NCBI RefSeq assembly: GCF_001921215.1
Contig: NZ_MSIF01000007.1
Location: forward strand, 1 to 64,000
Length of the DNA: 64,000 bases
Direction: 5' to 3'
Origin: Actinophytocola xinjiangensis
GTDB taxonomy: Bacteria; Actinomycetota; Actinomycetes; Mycobacteriales; Pseudonocardiaceae
Part shown: positions 1 to 16,867 of the stretch, piece by piece
How positions within the stretch are numbered: position 1 is the stretch's first letter
Layout: each line of letters starts with the position of its first letter
The notes under the pieces: model-generated
Seen by the model: only the letters and a program-made list of their open reading frames with translations
Database searches by the model: none
What the model was told of the DNA's origin: nothing
Translations under genes and position numbers: made by a program

Positions 1-244
1 ATTAACCTGTCCAAAAGGCCAGGCACAAGCTCACTAGCATTTATCGGCACACTGTTGAGTTCTCAAACAACACACGCACACCCGTCACACACTGCAAGAG
101 CTATGATCCGGGGGCTTGGTCCTCGGGTGGCTCGGATCTCTCCGGGCCGAAGGTCACCCACTCTATCACTGTCGTGAGAGCTTGGTTCGTGACCCCCTGC
201 CGGCGCTCGTTCCCGGTGTTCCGGGCCCGTTCCGCGCTGGCAGA
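1..244 (-). other. leader of an rRNA operon (16S gene beyond the left edge)
   Basis: Read on the minus strand, positions 45-80 contain the conserved actinobacterial pre-16S motif TTTGAGAACTCAACAGTGTG. It precedes the mature 16S rRNA and takes part in antitermination and RNase III processing in related genomes. The 16S gene should start just left of position 1. An in-frame stretch on the minus strand at 101-283 is not a gene; it lies wholly in this leader. Identification rests on recognising the motif, as no 16S sequence is present in the window. Confidence 0.8.
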
Positions 245-250
245 GAGAAA

Positions 251-279
251 GTTACACGGCCCTGAAAAGGGGGTTTCAA
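251..279 (-). promoter_or_regulatory. rRNA operon promoter
   Basis: On the minus strand TTGAAA (279-274) is followed after exactly 17 bp by TGTAAC (256-251), a good sigma-70-type promoter. Transcription would start near 244 and run through the leader into the 16S gene. It lies just downstream of the tyrS stop. Additional promoters are usual for rRNA operons, but none with two good boxes is visible between 100 and 240. Confidence 0.65.
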
Positions 280-309
280 CCACCCCCCCTTAAGGGTTGT
301 TTTGCCTGG

Positions 310-1581
310 TCAGGGTGCCACTTCGACCCCTGCCGTCGCACGCTTGCCCCGGCGCACCACGAGCCAACGCCCATGCAACAGATCGGTAACGGCCGGCTGC
401 CACTCCTCGTCGGCGATCCGAGCGTTGTTCACGTACGCCCCACCCTCGTTCACCGCACGTCGCGCCGCGCCCCTGCTCGGCGTGAGTCCGGAGGTCACCA
501 GCAGGTCGAGGATCGTCGGCCCGTCGGCCAGGCGGACGGCACCGGTCGGCGCCTCGGCCATGGCCGCGTCCAGCGTCGACTCGTCCAGTTCCCCCAGCTC
601 ACCGCGCCCGAACAGGGCCTGGCTGGCCGCGATGACCTGCCTGGTCTCGTGGTCGCCGTGCACGAGCCGGGTGAACTCCTCGGCCAGGCGGCGTTGGGCC
701 GCGCGCAGGTGCGGGCGTTGCTCGGTGTCGGCCGCCAGCTCGTCGATCTCCTCGCGCGGCAGGAACGTGAACAGCCGCAGGTAGCGGACGACGTCCGCGT
801 CCCCCACGTTCACGAAGTACTGGTACCAGGCGTACGGCGAGGTCAGCGCGGGGTCGAGCCAGATGTTGCCGCCGCCGGTGGACTTGCCGAACTTGCGGCC
901 GTCGGCGTCGGTGACCAGCGGCGCGGTCAGCGCGTGCACCGATCCGCCGTCGACGCGGCGGACCAGTTCGACGCCGCCGAGGATGTTGCCCCACTGGTCG
1001 GACCCGCCGACCTGGAGCGCGCACCCGTACTCGCGGAACAGCCGCAGGTAGTCGTGCGACTGGAGCAGCAGGTAGCTGAACTCGGTGTAGGACATGCCGT
1101 CGGTCTCGAGACGGCGTTTGACGGTGTCCCGGGCGAGCATGACGTTGATCGAGAAGTGTTTGCCGACGTCGCGCAGGAACTCCAGGACCGACAACTGCCC
1201 GGTCCAGTCGAGGTTGTTGGCCATGATCGCGCCGGTCCTCGGGTCGTCGAACTCGACGAACCGTTCCAGCTGCCCACGGATGCGCTCGGCCCACTCGGCC
1301 ACCACGTCCAACGTATTGAGCGTGCGTTCGCCCTGGTCACGCGGGTCGCCGACCATGCCCGTCGCGCCGCCGGCGAGCACGATCGGCCGGTGTCCGGCTC
1401 GCTGGAACCTGGTCAGCATGAGCAGCGGCACCAGGTTGCCGGCGTGCAGGCTCGGCGCGGTCGGGTCGAAGCCGGCGTAGAGGGTCAGCGGTCCGGCGTC
1501 GAGGTCGCGCCGCAGCGCGTCGAGGTCGGTGGACTGCGCGATCAGCCCGCGCCAGGTCAGCTCGTCGAGAATGTGCTCCAC
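310..1581 (-). CDS. tyrS: tyrosyl-tRNA synthetase
   Basis: Charges tRNA-Tyr with tyrosine in the cytoplasm. The class I signatures are present: the HIGH-equivalent HAGN at residues 46-49 and a KFGKS loop near residue 230. A C-terminal S4-like RNA-binding domain covers roughly the last 70 residues. I chose the GTG at 1581 because GGGAG lies 9 nt upstream and the resulting 423 residues match the family. The reading frame continues upstream to 1713, but that extension is arginine-rich, non-conserved and overlaps the neighbouring glycosylase gene. The rRNA promoter follows directly downstream. Confidence 0.96.
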   Translation of the reverse strand: MEHILDELTWRGLIAQSTDLDALRRDLDAGPLTLYAGFDPTAPSLHAGNLVPLLMLTRFQRAGHRPIVLAGGATGMVGDPRDQGERTLNTLDVVAEWAERIRGQLERFVEFDDPRTGAIMANNLDWTGQLSVLEFLRDVGKHFSINVMLARDTVKRRLETDGMSYTEFSYLLLQSHDYLRLFREYGCALQVGGSDQWGNILGGVELVRRVDGGSVHALTAPLVTDADGRKFGKSTGGGNIWLDPALTSPYAWYQYFVNVGDADVVRYLRLFTFLPREEIDELAADTEQRPHLRAAQRRLAEEFTRLVHGDHETRQVIAASQALFGRGELGELDESTLDAAMAEAPTGAVRLADGPTILDLLVTSGLTPSRGAARRAVNEGGAYVNNARIADEEWQPAVTDLLHGRWLVVRRGKRATAGVEVAP

Positions 1582-1637
1582 GGGCCAATACTCCCGTACC
1601 GGACCCGTGGTGGTCGTGCGGGTTTCAGCGCCGGGTC

Positions 1638-2282
1638 TCAGCGCCGTCGGGTCGCCTTGCCGCCCCGGCGGTAGGTGGAGACCGCGGGTGAGCCGTCGAC
1701 CCAGAACCGCCACGGCACGTCCATGGCCACGGCGACGCCGACGCGCGGTCCGGTGCGGATGGCGGACGGGGGCACCGGGTCGCCGGCGAGCAGGCGTACC
1801 GGCGAGTCGGGGTCGGTGAGGTCGACGCCGTTGTGGCCGCGTTCCAGGCCGAGGACGCCGGTGAGCTTGGCCGGCCCCTTGGCCAGGTCGGCGTCCGAGC
1901 GGGCGGCCGGGCGGCGGGAGCGGGCCAGGTCGAGGCCTTCGACGACCTCTCCCCCGCGCAGCAGGACGGCGCCGGGGACGCCGTCGGTCAGCGAGACGAC
2001 GTTGGCGCAGAAGTGCATGCCGTACACGAAGTACACGTAGAGATGACCGGCTGGACCGAACATCACCTCATTGCGTGGAGTTCTGCCCCGATAGCAGTGT
2101 GACGCAGGGTCGTCGCCGCCCCGGTAGGCCTCGACCTCGGCCAGGCGGACACGGACGGTGCCGGACGGGGTCGTGGACTCCAGTTCGCAGCCGAGCAGCA
2201 GCTTGGCGGCGTCGATCGGGTCCACGGCCAGGGCGGCACGGTCGAGTTGCCGGGACTGGGGCGGATCACCGGCGACGGACAC
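1638..2282 (-). CDS. 3-methyladenine DNA glycosylase (Mpg/AAG family)
   Basis: Base-excision repair enzyme that removes alkylated purines. The 214-residue protein has the family core: [14 protein letters not shown] holds the catalytic Glu and base-flipping region, followed by [17 protein letters not shown] and a FCANVVS segment. Length is normal. The GTG start lies 7 nt after a TAGGGT hexamer (2295-2290) with no Shine-Dalgarno sequence, so the mRNA is probably leaderless. The TAG of that hexamer is also the stop codon of the MFS gene upstream. It is followed by tyrS on the same strand. Confidence 0.9.
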   Translation of the reverse strand: MSVAGDPPQSRQLDRAALAVDPIDAAKLLLGCELESTTPSGTVRVRLAEVEAYRGGDDPASHCYRGRTPRNEVMFGPAGHLYVYFVYGMHFCANVVSLTDGVPGAVLLRGGEVVEGLDLARSRRPAARSDADLAKGPAKLTGVLGLERGHNGVDLTDPDSPVRLLAGDPVPPSAIRTGPRVGVAVAMDVPWRFWVDGSPAVSTYRRGGKATRRR

Positions 2283-2292
2283 GGCGGTGACC

Positions 2293-3534
2293 CTATACGG
2301 CGACCGGGCGGCGGCGTTCCGCGCGCATCGCCGGCAGGTAGAGCGGCGCGGCCAGCGCCAGGACGACGGCGCCGACGACGATCGCGGCCGACGGGGAGGT
2401 CGCGGTGGCCAGCGCGGTGAGGCTGATCAGGCCGATCGCCCCGGCGGGCTGGCTCATCATCGAGTTCATCGACACCACGGTCGACCGGTGGTCGTTGGCG
2501 ACCTCCCGGTGCAGCAGGGTCAGGTGCACCGGGTTGCTCCCGCCGTGCACGAGGTAGGCGGCGAGGTAGCCGGTCAGCGCGCCGGCCGGGCCGGCGAGCA
2601 GGCCCATGCCGACGACGGTGATGCCGTGCACGATGCGTAACAGGCCAGCCGTCAGGGCGACGCCCAACCGGGCGGCGAGCAGCGGGGCGAGGGCGGCGCC
2701 GGCGGCGGCCGCGAGCCAGCCGGCGGCACCGGCCGGACCCATGACCGCGGCGGCCCGTTCGGTGCTGCCGAGCAGGTCGGACAGGTGTACGGGCAGCAGC
2801 GTCTCGAAGGTGACCATGCCGAAGCCCCAGAACAGCTCGACGGCCAGCAGGCAGGCGAGGATCCGGGAGCCGCGCACGATCCGGACGCCGTCGGCGATCA
2901 CGCTGGGTACCTGCCTGAGGGAGGGCAGGAAGCGGCGGCGGCCGGACGGGTGCGGGGGTTCGTGGACCAGCAGGGCGATGGCGACGAGCCCGGCGACCTG
3001 CACGACCAGGCCGAGGATCACCGGCAGGACCAGGGTCGGGATTCCCGGCACGGACACCCAGGCGACGATCCCGCCGCTGGTCAGCGCGCCGGCGGCGACG
3101 GCGAGCCCGAGGACCGTGCCGCCGGCGCCCAGGCCCCGTTCGAGCCGGGCGTCCGGGTTCTCGGCGAGGGCCGCGTCGACGTACCAGGCGTCCAGCGGGC
3201 CGGAGTCCAGCGCCCGGTACACGCCCTGGAACAGGTAGACGACCGCGAACAGGGCGAACGTGTCGGCGACGAGGACCAGCGACATCGACGCGATGGCCAC
3301 GCCCGCGGCGGCCAGCAGGACCGGGCGGCGACCCCAGGAGTCGGACAGTCCGCCGGTGGGCAGTTCGAGGGCCAGGACGACGAAGCCCTGCAGGGCGGCG
3401 GCCAGGCCGGCCTCGGCGAGGGTGAGGCCCCGGTCCAGCGGCAGCAGCACGGTGATCGGCACCCACAGGCCGACGGGTAACCAGCGCAGGGCCACCAGGA
3501 CGAGGTAGCGGTGGTAGGTCTGGCGGGCGGTCAC
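2293..3534 (-). CDS. MFS transporter
   Basis: A 413-residue integral membrane protein with about 12 hydrophobic segments and the MFS loop motif in the form GGLSDSWGRRP between helices 2 and 3. It probably exports small molecules or drugs; the substrate cannot be told. Its GTG start overlaps the stop of the ArsR-type gene by 4 bp (GTGA at 3531-3534). The two are therefore translationally coupled, and the regulator very likely controls the pump. It ends in the TAG that doubles as part of the glycosylase promoter. Confidence 0.85.
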   Translation of the reverse strand: MTARQTYHRYLVLVALRWLPVGLWVPITVLLPLDRGLTLAEAGLAAALQGFVVLALELPTGGLSDSWGRRPVLLAAAGVAIASMSLVLVADTFALFAVVYLFQGVYRALDSGPLDAWYVDAALAENPDARLERGLGAGGTVLGLAVAAGALTSGGIVAWVSVPGIPTLVLPVILGLVVQVAGLVAIALLVHEPPHPSGRRRFLPSLRQVPSVIADGVRIVRGSRILACLLAVELFWGFGMVTFETLLPVHLSDLLGSTERAAAVMGPAGAAGWLAAAAGAALAPLLAARLGVALTAGLLRIVHGITVVGMGLLAGPAGALTGYLAAYLVHGGSNPVHLTLLHREVANDHRSTVVSMNSMMSQPAGAIGLISLTALATATSPSAAIVVGAVVLALAAPLYLPAMRAERRRPVAV

Positions 3535-4106
3535 GGCACGTCGTCGGGCTCGGTGGGCAGCACGTAGTAGAGGAACGTGACCCGGCGGGCGCCCTCGGCG
3601 GGTGTCCGGGCCGCGGCCGTCTGGTGGCGCAGGACGACCTCGTCGATCTCGTCGTTGAGTGCGCGGAGCTGCTCGGGGGTGAGGTCGAGGAGCATGTCGG
3701 ACATGCCGGCGGCGTCGCGCCAGGCGGCGGGCCAGCGGGGGCGGGCGTCCTCCCAGCGCGCGACCTTCTCGCTCATGCCGGCCCAGTAGTGCTGGCGCAG
3801 CCAGCCGGCGGCGGCCAGGGCGTCCGGGTCACCGACGGCGTCGGCGTCGGTCCAGCTGTGGGACTCCTGGGCGGCGGCCCAGAAGCGTTGTTTGCCCCGG
3901 CCGTCGCCGGTCTCCTCGACGAGGCCTACTTCGGCGAGTTTGCGCAGGTGGTAGCTGGTGGCGCCGGTGTTGGTGGTGAGCCGTTCGGCGAGGGTGGTGG
4001 CGGTGGCGGCGCCGTGGACGCGCAGTTCGGAGAGAAGCCGCGCCCGGAGCGGGTGCGCGAGCACTCGCAGGGCGCGGCCGTCCAGTTGGATGTGTCCTTC
4101 GGTCAT
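3531..4106 (-). CDS. ArsR-family HTH transcriptional regulator
   Basis: A 191-residue DNA-binding protein. The N-terminal winged helix (residues about 8-75) contains VLAHPLRARLLSEL and the recognition region TGATSYHLRKLAEVGLVEE, typical of ArsR-like HTH_20 domains. The C-terminal 100 residues are helical and not diagnostic. No metal-binding cysteine pair is seen, so the ligand is probably not a metal. The ATG at 4106 is chosen because a TATTGT hexamer ends 6 nt before it and no Shine-Dalgarno sequence exists; longer in-frame starts run into the operator. It is coupled to the MFS gene. Confidence 0.85.
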   Translation of the reverse strand: MTEGHIQLDGRALRVLAHPLRARLLSELRVHGAATATTLAERLTTNTGATSYHLRKLAEVGLVEETGDGRGKQRFWAAAQESHSWTDADAVGDPDALAAAGWLRQHYWAGMSEKVARWEDARPRWPAAWRDAAGMSDMLLDLTPEQLRALNDEIDEVVLRHQTAAARTPAEGARRVTFLYYVLPTEPDDVP

Positions 4107-4110
4107 GCGT

Positions 4111-9367
<5,257 letters not shown>

Positions 9368-9371
<4 letters not shown>

Positions 9372-10254
9372 GTCGTCTCCTCCTCCGGCAACACCATCGT
9401 TCCCACACCGCTGCCGGTGAACACCTCCAGCAGCACCGCGTGCGCCAGCCGCCCGTCGATCACGTGCGCGCGCGGCACCCCGCCGTCGACCGCCTCCAGG
9501 CAGGCCTCCATCTTCGGGATCATCCCGCTGGCCAGACCGGGCAGCAGCCGCCGCAGCTCACCGGCGCGGATCTGGTGGCGCAACGAGTCCCGGTTCGGCC
9601 AGTCCGCGTAGAGGCCTTCGACGTCGGTCAGCATGACGAGCTTCTCCGCCCGCAACGCGACCGCGATCGCCGCCGCCGCCGTGTCGGCGTTCACGTTGTG
9701 CGCCAAGCCATCCGCGTCGGCGGCCACGGTGGACACCACGGGGATCCGACCGGCGCGGACGATGTCGAGCACCGCGTCCGGGTTGACCGCCACCACGTCA
9801 CCCACCAGCCCCAGATCCACCGGCTCGCCGGCGGCGGTCGTGGTCCGGCGGCGCGCGGTGAGCAGGTTCGCGTCCTCACCGGAGATGGCCACCGCGTACG
9901 GGCCGTGGGTGTTGATCAACGCCACCAGCTCGCGGCTGACCTGGCCGGTGAGCACCATCCGGACCACGTCCATGGTCTCCGGCGTCGTCACCCGCAGACC
10001 GCCCCGGAACTCGCCGGGGATGCCCAGCCGGTCGAGCATCGCGGTGATCTGCGGCCCGCCGCCGTGCACCACCACCGGACGCAGACCGGCCAGCCGCAGG
10101 AACACCATGTCCTGCGCGAAGGCCGCCTTCAACGTGTCGTCGACCATGGCGTTGCCGCCGTACTTCACCACCACCGTCGCGTCGTGGAAACGCTGCAACC
10201 ACGGCAGCGCCTCGATCAGGACGGCGGCCTTCTCCTGGGCGTCGTCGACGGCGC

Positions 10255-10258
<4 letters not shown>
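9368..10258 (-). CDS. argB: acetylglutamate kinase
   Basis: Phosphorylates N-acetylglutamate, usually the arginine-feedback-controlled step. It has 296 residues of the amino-acid kinase fold: VVKYGGNAM near residue 30, VVHGGGPQI near residue 65, and [13 protein letters not shown] towards the C-terminus. The GTG at 10258 overlaps the argJ stop (GTGA). The reading frame extends further upstream inside argJ, but that part is arginine-rich shadow sequence. Confidence 0.96.
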
Positions 10259-12593
<2,335 letters not shown>

Positions 12594-13178
12594 TCAGGCC
12601 GCTCGTTCCAGGGTCTTGGCCAGGTGGTCCAGTGCGTCGGTCGTCTCGGCGACGAAGGTGGGAAAGTCGAGGCGGGCGGGTGAGGTCAGCCGCGACCAGG
12701 CCGGCGAGGCGACCAGGCCGCCACCGTCGGGGAAGGTCTCGGCGAGGACCGGTTCCGGCACGAACCGGTAGGGCGTCTCCGGGTCGCGGACCCACCGGCG
12801 CAACAGCGCCGAGGAGACCGTGCTGTGCAGCGCGACCAGGTGATGGCGGCTGAGTGCCACCGTCAGCTCGTGGGTCAGGTCGGTGACGTGCCGGGACCAG
12901 CGCGGGCTCTGCCAACGCTCCCTGACCAGCACGTACAGCGACCCGATCCCGAGGTCGGCGAGGGTGCCCAAGCCCTCGATCTCGGTGCCGGGGGCGGTCA
13001 GCAGCCGCTCACCGCGCAGGCGGACGGCGTGTGCGCGGCCGGGGTCGGCCAGGGTGGCGCGCAGGAACCGGCGCAGCGCGCCGAACGCGCCGGCGCCGGG
13101 CCGGTCGCACTCCAGGACGGTGATGGCGAAGTGCGGGGTGAGGGCGGCCAGCGACGGCACACCGGGGTTCGTGCTCAT
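12594..13178 (-). CDS. small protein of unknown function
   Basis: A 194-residue soluble protein that I cannot assign. It has a helix- and strand-rich, leucine-rich composition, no signal peptide, no membrane segment and no obvious catalytic motif. Notable stretches are VRLRGERLLTAPGTEIEGLG and ALSRHHLVALHST. An AGAGGA ribosome site lies 8 nt before the ATG. It stands alone between the arg promoter and a secreted peptidase. The compact ending after a FVPEPVLAETFPDGGG segment could mean it is a shortened relative of a larger protein, but this is only an impression. Confidence 0.7.
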   Translation of the reverse strand: MSTNPGVPSLAALTPHFAITVLECDRPGAGAFGALRRFLRATLADPGRAHAVRLRGERLLTAPGTEIEGLGTLADLGIGSLYVLVRERWQSPRWSRHVTDLTHELTVALSRHHLVALHSTVSSALLRRWVRDPETPYRFVPEPVLAETFPDGGGLVASPAWSRLTSPARLDFPTFVAETTDALDHLAKTLERAA

Positions 13179-13245
13179 GTCAGGTCCTCTCGCACGCCAA
13201 CAGGATGGGTGCGGGGGCTGCACCAGACGTGGACCAGACCTGAAT

Positions 13246-13271
13246 GGCCGGGCGCCCGCGGACGCCCGGCC
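13246..13271 (-). terminator. hairpin after the TAP peptidase gene
   Basis: GGCCGGGCG at 13246-13254 pairs with CGCCCGGCC at 13263-13271 across an 8-nt loop, 6 bp past the peptidase stop. There is no U-run, which is common for actinobacterial terminators. Function is inferred from position and stem strength. Confidence 0.5.
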
Positions 13272-13276
13272 GGCAC

Positions 13277-14875
13277 TCAGCGTGGGACGGTCGCGGCGAA
13301 CTCCGCCCGCTGGTCGCTCTGGTCCTGGTCGAGGGTCCGCTGGGCGGCGGGCTGCGGCTCCGGCTGCGGGACCGGGTCGCACCGCACGTCGGCGGCCCTG
13401 GCGGAGCCGCGGGCCGGCAGCGTGCCGCTGCGCAGGTACTCGACGATGATGTCGTCGGTACAGGCCACACCGGAGAGTGAACCCGAATGGGTGGTGCCAC
13501 CGACACCCTCGATGAGCACGGAGTTCGGGAACCGATCACGGACCTCCAGCGCGCCGGTGAACGGTGTCGCCGCGTCCAGGGTCTCGTTGATCAGCAGGGC
13601 GCTGTCCACCCCGCTGCCGTCGACGTTCGTCGGCCGGCTGGACCGGCCGGGCCAGGTCAGGCAGGGGCTGTTGAACCAGGCGTTGCCCCACGAGGCGAAG
13701 GGTGCTCGGAAATGTGACACCCAGTTGGTCATCCGGTAGCGGGGGTAGCTGCGTGTCCACGGAGCGTCGGTGCACACAACGGCCAGGTAGACGGCGTGCC
13801 CGTTGTCGTCGAAGGGCGGGCTGCCGTAGAGATCGCGCAGCGGCTCCCAGTCGCGGTCGCTGACCCAGCCGGCGAAGGCCTCGGCGACGTCCTCCCAGCC
13901 GTAGACGTAGTAGCCGGCCTGGAGGAACAGGTCGGACAGCTCGTCGGGGCCGATGATCCCGCCGGCGGGGTTCCCGCTCAGCCTCGCCTTCTCGGCGTAG
14001 TACCGGCGCTCGACCGCGCCGCCGGTGGTGCCGAGGTGGTAGACGTCGTCATGGCGGGCGATCCAGTCGAAGTAGACCGTGATGGCGCGCTCGAAGGCGA
14101 CGTTCTGTTCCAGGTTGGACCGGTACCAGACACTGGTCGGGTCGACGTTGCCGTCGAAGATCACCCGGCGGAGGCGGTCGGGGAACATCGTGGCGTAGAC
14201 CTGACCGAGGTAGGTGCCGTAGGAGAAGCCGTAGTAGTTGAGCTGCTCGGCGCCGAGGGCCTTGCGGACACTCTCCAGGTCGAGTGCGGCCTCCACGGTG
14301 GTCATGTGGTCGAGCAGCGGGCCGGCGTTCGCCTCACAGGCGTCGGCATAGTCCTTCGATCGAGTGAGCCACGCTCGCTCGATCGAGTGATTGATCGGGA
14401 CGTAGTCGGGGCGGTCGTAGCCGTCGAAGTCGGGGACACAGCTCAGCGACGGCTCACTGGCGCCGACCCCGCGCGGGTCGAAGCCGATCCAGTCGTAGGT
14501 GTCGCCGGCGCCGTCGGGCACGAACTGGCCGAAGATCGAGTACTGCAGGCCGGCTCCGCCGGGGCCGCCGGGGTTCACCAGCATGGGCCCCTGCGAGGCC
14601 GCGTCCGGGGACGTGTGGGCCATTCGTGACACAGCGAGCCGGATTTTCTCCCCGTTCGGGTGATAATAGTCGAGAGGGACCGACACAAACCCGCATTCCG
14701 CACCAGCGGCGACGAGCTGCTCGGCCTCGCATTCACCCCATTGCAGGGGATCAGGGGTGAATTCCGGATACTGTTTCTCAGATTTCCCTGAGGCTGCGAC
14801 GCCGGAGGACGGGGCTACGACCAGGGCACTTGACATGACGCACGCTGCCGCGACCAGGGCAACAACTCTGTTCAC
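13277..14875 (-). CDS. secreted TAP-type alpha/beta-hydrolase (tripeptidyl aminopeptidase family)
   Basis: A 532-residue exported protease-like hydrolase. The first 28 residues form a Sec signal peptide: NR, then a hydrophobic VVALVAAACVMSSALVV core, then a small-residue cleavage region. NPGGPGGAG supplies the oxyanion hole, GFSYGTY the nucleophilic serine, DAATPF the aspartate and GTTHSG the histidine. The TAP-like C-terminal domain includes the VACTD end segment. Such enzymes release N-terminal peptides outside the cell. The GTG at 14875 has AAGGA 10 nt upstream. The last 35 residues are Gln- and Pro-rich. Confidence 0.88.
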   Translation of the reverse strand: MNRVVALVAAACVMSSALVVAPSSGVAASGKSEKQYPEFTPDPLQWGECEAEQLVAAGAECGFVSVPLDYYHPNGEKIRLAVSRMAHTSPDAASQGPMLVNPGGPGGAGLQYSIFGQFVPDGAGDTYDWIGFDPRGVGASEPSLSCVPDFDGYDRPDYVPINHSIERAWLTRSKDYADACEANAGPLLDHMTTVEAALDLESVRKALGAEQLNYYGFSYGTYLGQVYATMFPDRLRRVIFDGNVDPTSVWYRSNLEQNVAFERAITVYFDWIARHDDVYHLGTTGGAVERRYYAEKARLSGNPAGGIIGPDELSDLFLQAGYYVYGWEDVAEAFAGWVSDRDWEPLRDLYGSPPFDDNGHAVYLAVVCTDAPWTRSYPRYRMTNWVSHFRAPFASWGNAWFNSPCLTWPGRSSRPTNVDGSGVDSALLINETLDAATPFTGALEVRDRFPNSVLIEGVGGTTHSGSLSGVACTDDIIVEYLRSGTLPARGSARAADVRCDPVPQPEPQPAAQRTLDQDQSDQRAEFAATVPR

Positions 14876-14903
14876 TTCGTCCCATTCCTTCTCTCGGCCC
14901 AGT

Positions 14904-14917
14904 GATCCGCGCGGATC
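14904..14917. promoter_or_regulatory. 14-bp palindrome between divergent genes
   Basis: GATCCGCGCGGATC is a perfect palindrome in the 154-bp space between the divergent peptidase and AlkD-like genes. It lies in the presumed 5' untranslated region of the peptidase. A regulator-binding site is possible, but G+C-rich DNA gives such palindromes by chance fairly often. Confidence 0.3.
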
Positions 14918-15029
14918 GAGGAGAGATAATCCTTCCTGTCGCGGAGCGTGTTGGGAAATACCCAGGCCGCCGGTTAACCCGATCGTGGCAGTCACCGTTG
15001 TTGTCGGTGCCGCGTCGTAGGTTGCGCGC

Positions 15030-15725
15030 ATGACCCGAAACACCGAGATCAACGCCCTGATCACCGCCGTCCGTGGCGGGCTGGCCGAATTGGCCGACCC
15101 GTCGAGGGCGCCGGACATGCGCCGCTACATGAAGTCGGAGCTGCCCTTCCGGGGCGTGCCGGCACCGCGACGCCGCGAACTGGGGCGCGGGCTGTTCGCC
15201 GCCCACCCACTCAGCGACGAGGAATCGTGGCGCGCCGCCGTCCTGACCCTGTGGCGCGAGGCCGAGTTCCGCGAGGAGCGCTACCTGGCCGTCGACCTCA
15301 CCGGCGCGCGCCGGTACGCCCCCTGGCAGACACCCGACCTGCTGCCGCTGTACGAGGAACTGATCGTCACCGGCGCGTGGTGGGACTACGTCGACGAACT
15401 GGCCAGCCGCCGCATCGGCCCGCTGCTCCAGGCCAACCGCCCGACGATGACCCCCGTCCTGCGCCGCTGGGCCACCGACCCCGACCTGTGGAAACGCCGC
15501 ACGGCGATCATCAGCCAACTGCACGCCAAGGAGGACACCGACACCACCCTGCTCACCGACACGATCGAACCCAACCTGCCCGACAGCGACTTCTTCATCC
15601 GCAAGGCGATCGGCTGGGCACTACGCCAACTGGCCCGGACGGAACCGGGCTGGGTCCGCTCGTTCGTCGACACCCACCCCGATCTGTCCCCGTTGTCCCG
15701 CAAGGAGGCCACCAAGCACTTCTGA
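15030..15725 (+). CDS. DNA alkylation repair protein (AlkD-like)
   Basis: A 231-residue helical-repeat DNA glycosylase of the AlkC/AlkD family, which removes alkylated bases without base flipping. The family core GAWWDYVDELASRRIG holds the Trp-Asp pair near residues 116-120. LWKRRTAIISQL and FFIRKAIGWALRQLA give the DNA-contacting repeats. The ATG lies 6 nt after TAGGTT (15018-15023) with no Shine-Dalgarno sequence, so it is probably leaderless. It is the second alkylation-repair gene in the window. Confidence 0.92.
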   Translation: MTRNTEINALITAVRGGLAELADPSRAPDMRRYMKSELPFRGVPAPRRRELGRGLFAAHPLSDEESWRAAVLTLWREAEFREERYLAVDLTGARRYAPWQTPDLLPLYEELIVTGAWWDYVDELASRRIGPLLQANRPTMTPVLRRWATDPDLWKRRTAIISQLHAKEDTDTTLLTDTIEPNLPDSDFFIRKAIGWALRQLARTEPGWVRSFVDTHPDLSPLSRKEATKHF

Positions 15726-16455
15726 CATCCCCAGCCCCAACCCGAGGAGGTCCACCCCACAACTGAATACGCGACCCACGCGGAGCGCCCGGGACACGGC
15801 GCCCAGCCCGCAGGTCGACTACGCCCACCGCCTTCACCGGAGGCGCGGCCGCCCCTGGCGACCACGCCCCTGAAGGCCAGGCCAACCCGACCGTGCGCGG
15901 CCGGCACATCACCGCAGATCGGCACGGCGACGTGACCAACACGACGGCACGGCCGGCGCGACGGCGCGACGGTCGCAGCGGCGCGACCGGCATGGCGGCG
16001 CGGCCGGCATAGCGGCGCAGCGGCACGACCCGCACGGCTGCGCGACGGTGCGGCCGGCACTGCGGTACGGCGGCGCGGCGGCGCAGCCGGCACGGCGGCG
16101 CAGCCGGCACGGCGGCGCAGCCGGCAGACCGGCACGACCGGCGCGGCGGCACAACCCGCACGGCGGTGCGGCGGCGCGGCCGGCAGACCGGCACGACCAG
16201 CACGGCGACACGACCCGCACGGCGGCGCGGCGGCGCGGCGCGACGGTCGGCTGACCCGCGACGAGCGCGGCGCCGGCCAGCGCCGGTACGGACCGAGCCA
16301 GGGCGCGGCCTGGCGGTCGACCCGAGAAGTGTGGTCGAGGCCAAGCGACGAGGCGGGCCGACGGGTCGACCGAACGGGTCGGCGGACTGGTGGGCCAGAT
16401 GGTCGCCAGGCAGCCGGTCGCGAACGGTCGAGCGAGGCCGGCTGTGTTCGGTGTG
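15726..16455. repeat. non-coding interval with 17-bp tandem repeats
   Basis: Between the convergent AlkD-like gene and pheT no believable gene is seen; every open frame here is a low-complexity Ala, Arg and Pro string. From about 15980 to 16230 the sequence is built of short units around CCGGCACGGCGGCGCAG. Copies are exactly 17 bp apart at 15987/16004 and at 16087/16104/16121, and elsewhere they break into 8- to 10-bp half-units. The remainder (15726-15950 and 16250-16455) is unique-looking G+C-rich sequence without recognisable content. Confidence 0.65.
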
Positions 16456-16764
16456 GGCTGTCGTCCGGCCGAACTGGCCGAACAAGCCGGCCGGTTCGAG
16501 CCGTGGCCTGCCTGGTCGGCTCGGGCAGGCGACCGGTCCGGTGGTCCGGGCGGGCGACCTGCCCCATCAGTCGAGCGGGCAACCGACCCGACGGTCCAGA
16601 CCGGCAACCAGCCGAACCGGACAAGCAACCAGCCCGACCAACCGAGCCAGCAACCAATCCGACAGTCCAGCCCGGCGACCGATCGGGCAGACAACCAGCC
16701 GGATTCGGGCAGGCGACCTACCGGATCGGTCGAGCGGGTAACCGGCTCGGGGCCAACCCGACTG
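16456..16764. repeat. degenerate 25-bp tandem repeat array
   Basis: About twelve units share a loose consensus starting RACC (R is A or G), with inner CCGAC and GTCC and ending near GGC. The RACC starts fall at 16531, 16556, 16581 and 16606, then 16627, 16652 and 16677, then 16715 and 16740. The step is exactly 25 bp within each run and the runs are shifted by small indels. Units before 16531 fit the same 25-bp phase but are more diverged. No open frame is conserved. The stretch 16765-16867 before the pheT stop may hold two further worn copies. Confidence 0.6.
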
Positions 16765-16867
16765 CTCCGGCAGGCCTGGTCCGGCGCGCTCGGTCAGGAC
16801 CGCGACCAACCAGGCCCTGACCGGTCGGACCGAGAAGCTGGCCCGGCGGAACCACAAGCCGGGTCGG

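Noticed and set aside
155-190. TAGAGT at 165-160 as a second rRNA promoter
   Set aside because: No -35-like hexamer lies 16-19 bp upstream on the minus strand.
15386-16657. A 423-codon open frame on the minus strand across the repeat interval
   Set aside because: The protein is low-complexity Ala, Arg and Pro, overlaps the AlkD-like gene on the other strand and has no ribosome site.
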